64,000 nt of DNA, taken from positions 124,001 to 188,000 of the forward strand of contig JACJVZ010000001.1 in NCBI GenBank assembly GCA_020637445.1, given 5' to 3'. The notes beneath the pieces were generated by a model. That model was not told where the DNA came from. It made no database searches and saw only the letters and a program-made list of their open reading frames with translations. This document shows positions 63,301-64,000 of this stretch, piece by piece; the stretch's first letter is position 1; each line of letters begins with the position of its first letter. Position numbers and translations under genes: made by a program. This stretch comes from Calditrichota bacterium. GTDB lineage: Bacteria; Electryoneota; RPQS01.

Positions 63301-64000
63301 CACGGCGACGCAGGATTTACAACCGACTGCAATAGCTGCCACTCGACGAACAACTGGAACGCTTCATTTGATCACAGTACGACAGGCTTCCCGCTGACGG
63401 GAGCGCATATCGGTCGGGAGTGCATCGAGTGCCACACCGGCGGTCCGTTCAGCAATCAATCGTCCGAGTGTATCATCTGCCATCAAGCCGACCGCGACAA
63501 CGCTGAACCCGATCACTCCGGCTTCCCGACCAACTGCTTAGAGTGTCACAGCACATCCAACTGGGATGCGACGTTCGACCACTCGACGACGAACTTCCCG
63601 TTGACCGGAGCACACGTCTCGCTCGCATGTCTGCAATGCCATTCAAGCGGCGTTTACAACGGATTGTCGACTGCATGCGAAGACTGCCACCTTGCGAACT
63701 TCAACGGAACAAGTAACCCCGATCACGGCGACGCAGGATTTACAACCGACTGCAATAGCTGCCACTCGACGAACAACTGGAACGCTTCATTTGATCACAG
63801 CACGACAGGCTTCCCGCTGACGGGAGCGCACATCGGCCGCGAGTGCATCGAGTGCCACACCGGCGGTCCGTTCAGCAATCAATCGTCCGAGTGTATCACC
63901 TGCCATCAAGCCGACCGCGACAACGCCGAGCCGGATCACAGTGGCTTCCCGACCAACTGCTTAGAGTGTCACAGCACATCCAATTGGGATGCGACGTTCG
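57358..64000 (+). CDS. Giant multiheme c-type cytochrome, at least 91 hemes, 3' end beyond window
   Basis: The frame opens at the ATG at 57358, overlapping the previous stop, with an N-terminal signal (RRYIMLCGLLALLIAQWAFA), and stays open for 2214 codons to the window edge. I count 91 CxxCH motifs. After about 300 residues the sequence settles into a regular unit of 70-73 residues with three CxxCH motifs, of the form FPLTGAH....C.ECH, TPTDCWSCH, NCEMCH, then W....FDH. Each unit also has three conserved non-motif His (in GAH, in D-P-N/D-H and in FDH), matching one distal ligand per heme. No other domain is visible so far. Such a protein would form a long chain of hemes, suited to long-range or extracellular electron transfer. 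Size and location beyond the window are unknown. Confidence 0.95.
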   Translation, partial: MIPATHSIIRKPRRYIMLCGLLALLIAQWAFAQQSPHGQLSIDCQVCHTTTGWKELRQESSFDHDAQTKYPLVGQHKSVGCIECHSSLEFANAGVQCLDCHTDVHRGQFDNDCSKCHTPKEWIDRGAFEQMHEATRFPLVGLHRDLDCQACHANGQYVNLPINCSGCHFEQYEATTDPNHQQAGFPLNCQQCHAVTKAEWKEPVFEHTQTFPLTGGHAVNDCRACHSSGFTSTSSECVECHRADYNATENPRHEGEAFPTTCQECHTTDSWAPATFARHDETAFPLTGAHVALDCQQCHVGGQYTGTPTACVECHEEDYQNASDPVHSPDLFPSTCEVCHTTSEWANATFDVHDQTAFPLTGRHVEVNCLECHSAGFTGTPVDCWSCHEQQYNETENHLEQGYPQDCAQCHNTTDWQQASFDHDATAFPLTGAHVQTNCIDCHAGGVFQGTPTDCWSCHEQDYVAVADPNHVEQQYPQNCTVCHSTANWTETSFDHDATNFPLTGAHVQTNCLECHANGYTGTPTDCWSCHEADYNGADNHAEQQYPHNCEMCHNTSAWDDANFNHDETQFPLTGAHIQTNCLECHVGGVFEGTSTECFTCHQADFEGAEDPNHVEQSFPHDCALCHSTSEWGEATFDHNNTDFPLTGAHVQTNCLECHANGYTGTPTDCWSCHEADYNDADNHVEQQYPHNCEMCHNTSAWDDATFNHNDTQFPLTGAHVQTNCLECHVGGVFEGTPTDCWSCHQADYNDADNHVEQQYPQNCEMCHSTSNWDETTFNHSDTQFPLTGAHIQTNCLECHVGGVFEGTPTDCWSCHEADYNDAEDHLQDSYPHNCEMCHNTSNWGDSEFNHNNTAFPLTGRHVQQGCAECHVNGQFEGTPTDCWSCHQEDYNDAERHVSQNYPHDCTECHNTNGWEDDRFTHDHTHFPLLGAHATLECLACHVNGDYEPLPMECSSCHQEDFDNSEDPDHEAAGFAASCTDCHGFNSWDDGVFDHSQTAFPLIGAHVGPACISCHTTSPYSETSTFCADCHQEDLAAAEDPDHTSTTFQQDCAECHTATQWEDATFDHTLATFQLTGAHVSIECAQCHTQGFTGTPDNCVDCHLADFNSVENPDHVGSNFSQACGQCHNTTVWSEATFDHDLSEFPLTGAHLAVACLECHVDGAYTGTPQECIACHEEDFTSTTNPNHSDAGFSQNCAECHGTSEWSGAVFDHSQTGFVLVGAHLEPSCIQCHTSGPYENATSECVSCHSADYDNASNPNHASSGYPTNCEMCHIATEWTDAVFDHSLSDFPLTGAHIGANCVSCHSGGVFDGLAIACASCHLSDYQQTVNPNHSAAYFGTNCVDCHNTVDWQTEFDHSTTGFPLTGAHIGPSCSQCHTQATYEETSNECLACHEEDYDNADDPPHAGQYPTTCAECHNTNSWAGASFDHNLTEFPLTGAHINANCAQCHSGGVFAGTESACLACHESDYNGTDSPAHAQAGFGTNCEVCHNTVNWHDAEFDHNLTGFPLTGSHIGTPCLQCHVGGQYEGLASQCVACHLSDYQHVDDPDHVGSGFSQSCEQCHTTADWAPAAYDHTLSQFQLTGAHLSANCQQCHSSGYTGTPDECVACHIEDYNNADNPVHSLPTFSQECNSCHSTSSWSGASFDHNLTSFPLTGAHVATACLECHVGGQYSGLSTQCASCHLGDFQATNDPDHEMAGFEQSCQQCHTTNNWNASFDHNSTGFPLTGAHVQTTCAQCHVSGPYNQTSDECIACHQSDYNGTANPNHVTGGYPTACLECHSTVSWDGATFDHNLSDFPLTGAHVSLACLQCHSSGVYNGLSTACEDCHLADFNGTSNPDHGDAGFATDCISCHSTNNWNASFDHSTTGFPLTGAHIGRECIECHTGGPFSNQSSECIICHQADRDGAEPDHSGFPTNCLECHSTSNWDATFDHSTTDFPLTGAHVSLACLQCHSSGIYNGLSTACEDCHLADYNGTSNPDHGDAGFTTDCNSCHSTNNWNASFDHSTTGFPLTGAHIGRECIECHTGGPFSNQSSECIICHQADRDNAEPDHSGFPTNCLECHSTSNWDATFDHSTTNFPLTGAHVSLACLQCHSSGVYNGLSTACEDCHLANFNGTSNPDHGDAGFTTDCNSCHSTNNWNASFDHSTTGFPLTGAHIGRECIECHTGGPFSNQSSECITCHQADRDNAEPDHSGFPTNCLECHSTSNWDATF
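62751..64000 (+). repeat. 423-bp coding tandem repeats in the giant cytochrome gene
   Basis: Near-identical copies begin at 62751, 63174 and 63597 (period 423 bases, 141 codons, six CxxCH each); the third is cut by the window end. Copies differ by scattered substitutions (for example LADFNG, LADYNG, LANFNG; CISCH or CNSCH), and the reading frame is kept. Confidence 0.92.

Noticed and set aside
62751..64000. CRISPR array suggested by repeated sequence
   Set aside because: The repeat period is 423 bases and lies in an open reading frame with conserved heme motifs; there are no short repeats with unique spacers.
57358..64000. Many short plus- and minus-strand frames inside the giant cytochrome region
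   Set aside because: They are repeats of the same shadow pattern in other frames; only the frame starting at 57358 encodes CxxCH motifs and stays open.

Overview
The window reads as a chromosomal segment of an uncultured Gram-negative bacterium, most likely from the FCB superphylum (Bacteroidetes/Chlorobi/Calditrichaeota/KSB1/Zixibacteria-like lineages). The reasons are a secreted protein with a C-terminal sorting-type tail (PNPFN motif), a DUF3098-like small membrane protein, outer-membrane OmpA and barrel-type proteins, and an anaerobic ferredoxin-based energy metabolism. No 16S gene is present, so the assignment is inference.

Region 1 (1-7150) looks like one end of an integrative element. 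It holds the C-terminal part of a DUF262/DUF1524 (GmrSD-like) nuclease, a protein that seems to join a uracil-DNA-glycosylase-like domain to a nucleotide-modification-associated (Nmad2-like) domain, three unrecognised proteins, a small helix-turn-helix protein, and a tyrosine integrase that points at the 3' end of a tRNA-Lys(CTT) gene. Region 2 (7297-14444) is core genome: ftsE/ftsX, a potassium-dependent-type membrane pyrophosphatase, and a minus-strand set of EamA exporter, B1-type metallo-beta-lactamase-fold protein, and ZnuC/ZnuB-like zinc ABC transporter. Region 3 (14623-25206) is mostly cell-envelope genes: secreted beta-propeller-like proteins, an OmpA-domain protein, an SppA-type protease with an outer-membrane-like N-terminal part, and a large secreted protein with Asp-box repeats and four Cys-rich repeats. 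Region 4 (25748-28127, minus) has a lipoprotein with two rhodanese domains and a multiheme cytochrome whose frame is broken by a single in-frame TGA.

Region 5 (28901-48502) is a tightly packed, 19-gene, one-direction cluster: korDABC, an NfnA/NfnB pair, an 11-subunit complex I (nuoA, B, CD, H-N, with no nuoE, nuoF or nuoG), a ferredoxin, pyruvate:ferredoxin oxidoreductase, and a dihydroorotate-dehydrogenase-like protein. Together these suggest that 2-oxoacid oxidation reduces ferredoxin, and that ferredoxin feeds a proton-pumping complex I without an NADH module, with Nfn linking ferredoxin, NADH and NADPH. Region 6 (48668-51929) holds a DUF3098-like protein, tRNA-Val and tRNA-Asp, a methyltransferase, small membrane proteins and an MscS channel.

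Region 7 (52893-64000) is the most striking part. Five translationally coupled genes encode a His-rich membrane protein, an FAD/iron-sulfur reductase, a TPR protein, a 20-heme c-type cytochrome, and a giant c-type cytochrome that runs off the end of the window. The visible 2214 codons of that last gene contain 91 CxxCH motifs by hand count, in a repeating three-heme module of about 71 residues. Its last visible part is made of near-identical 423-bp tandem copies. This looks like a trans-envelope or extracellular electron conduit that has grown by internal duplication.
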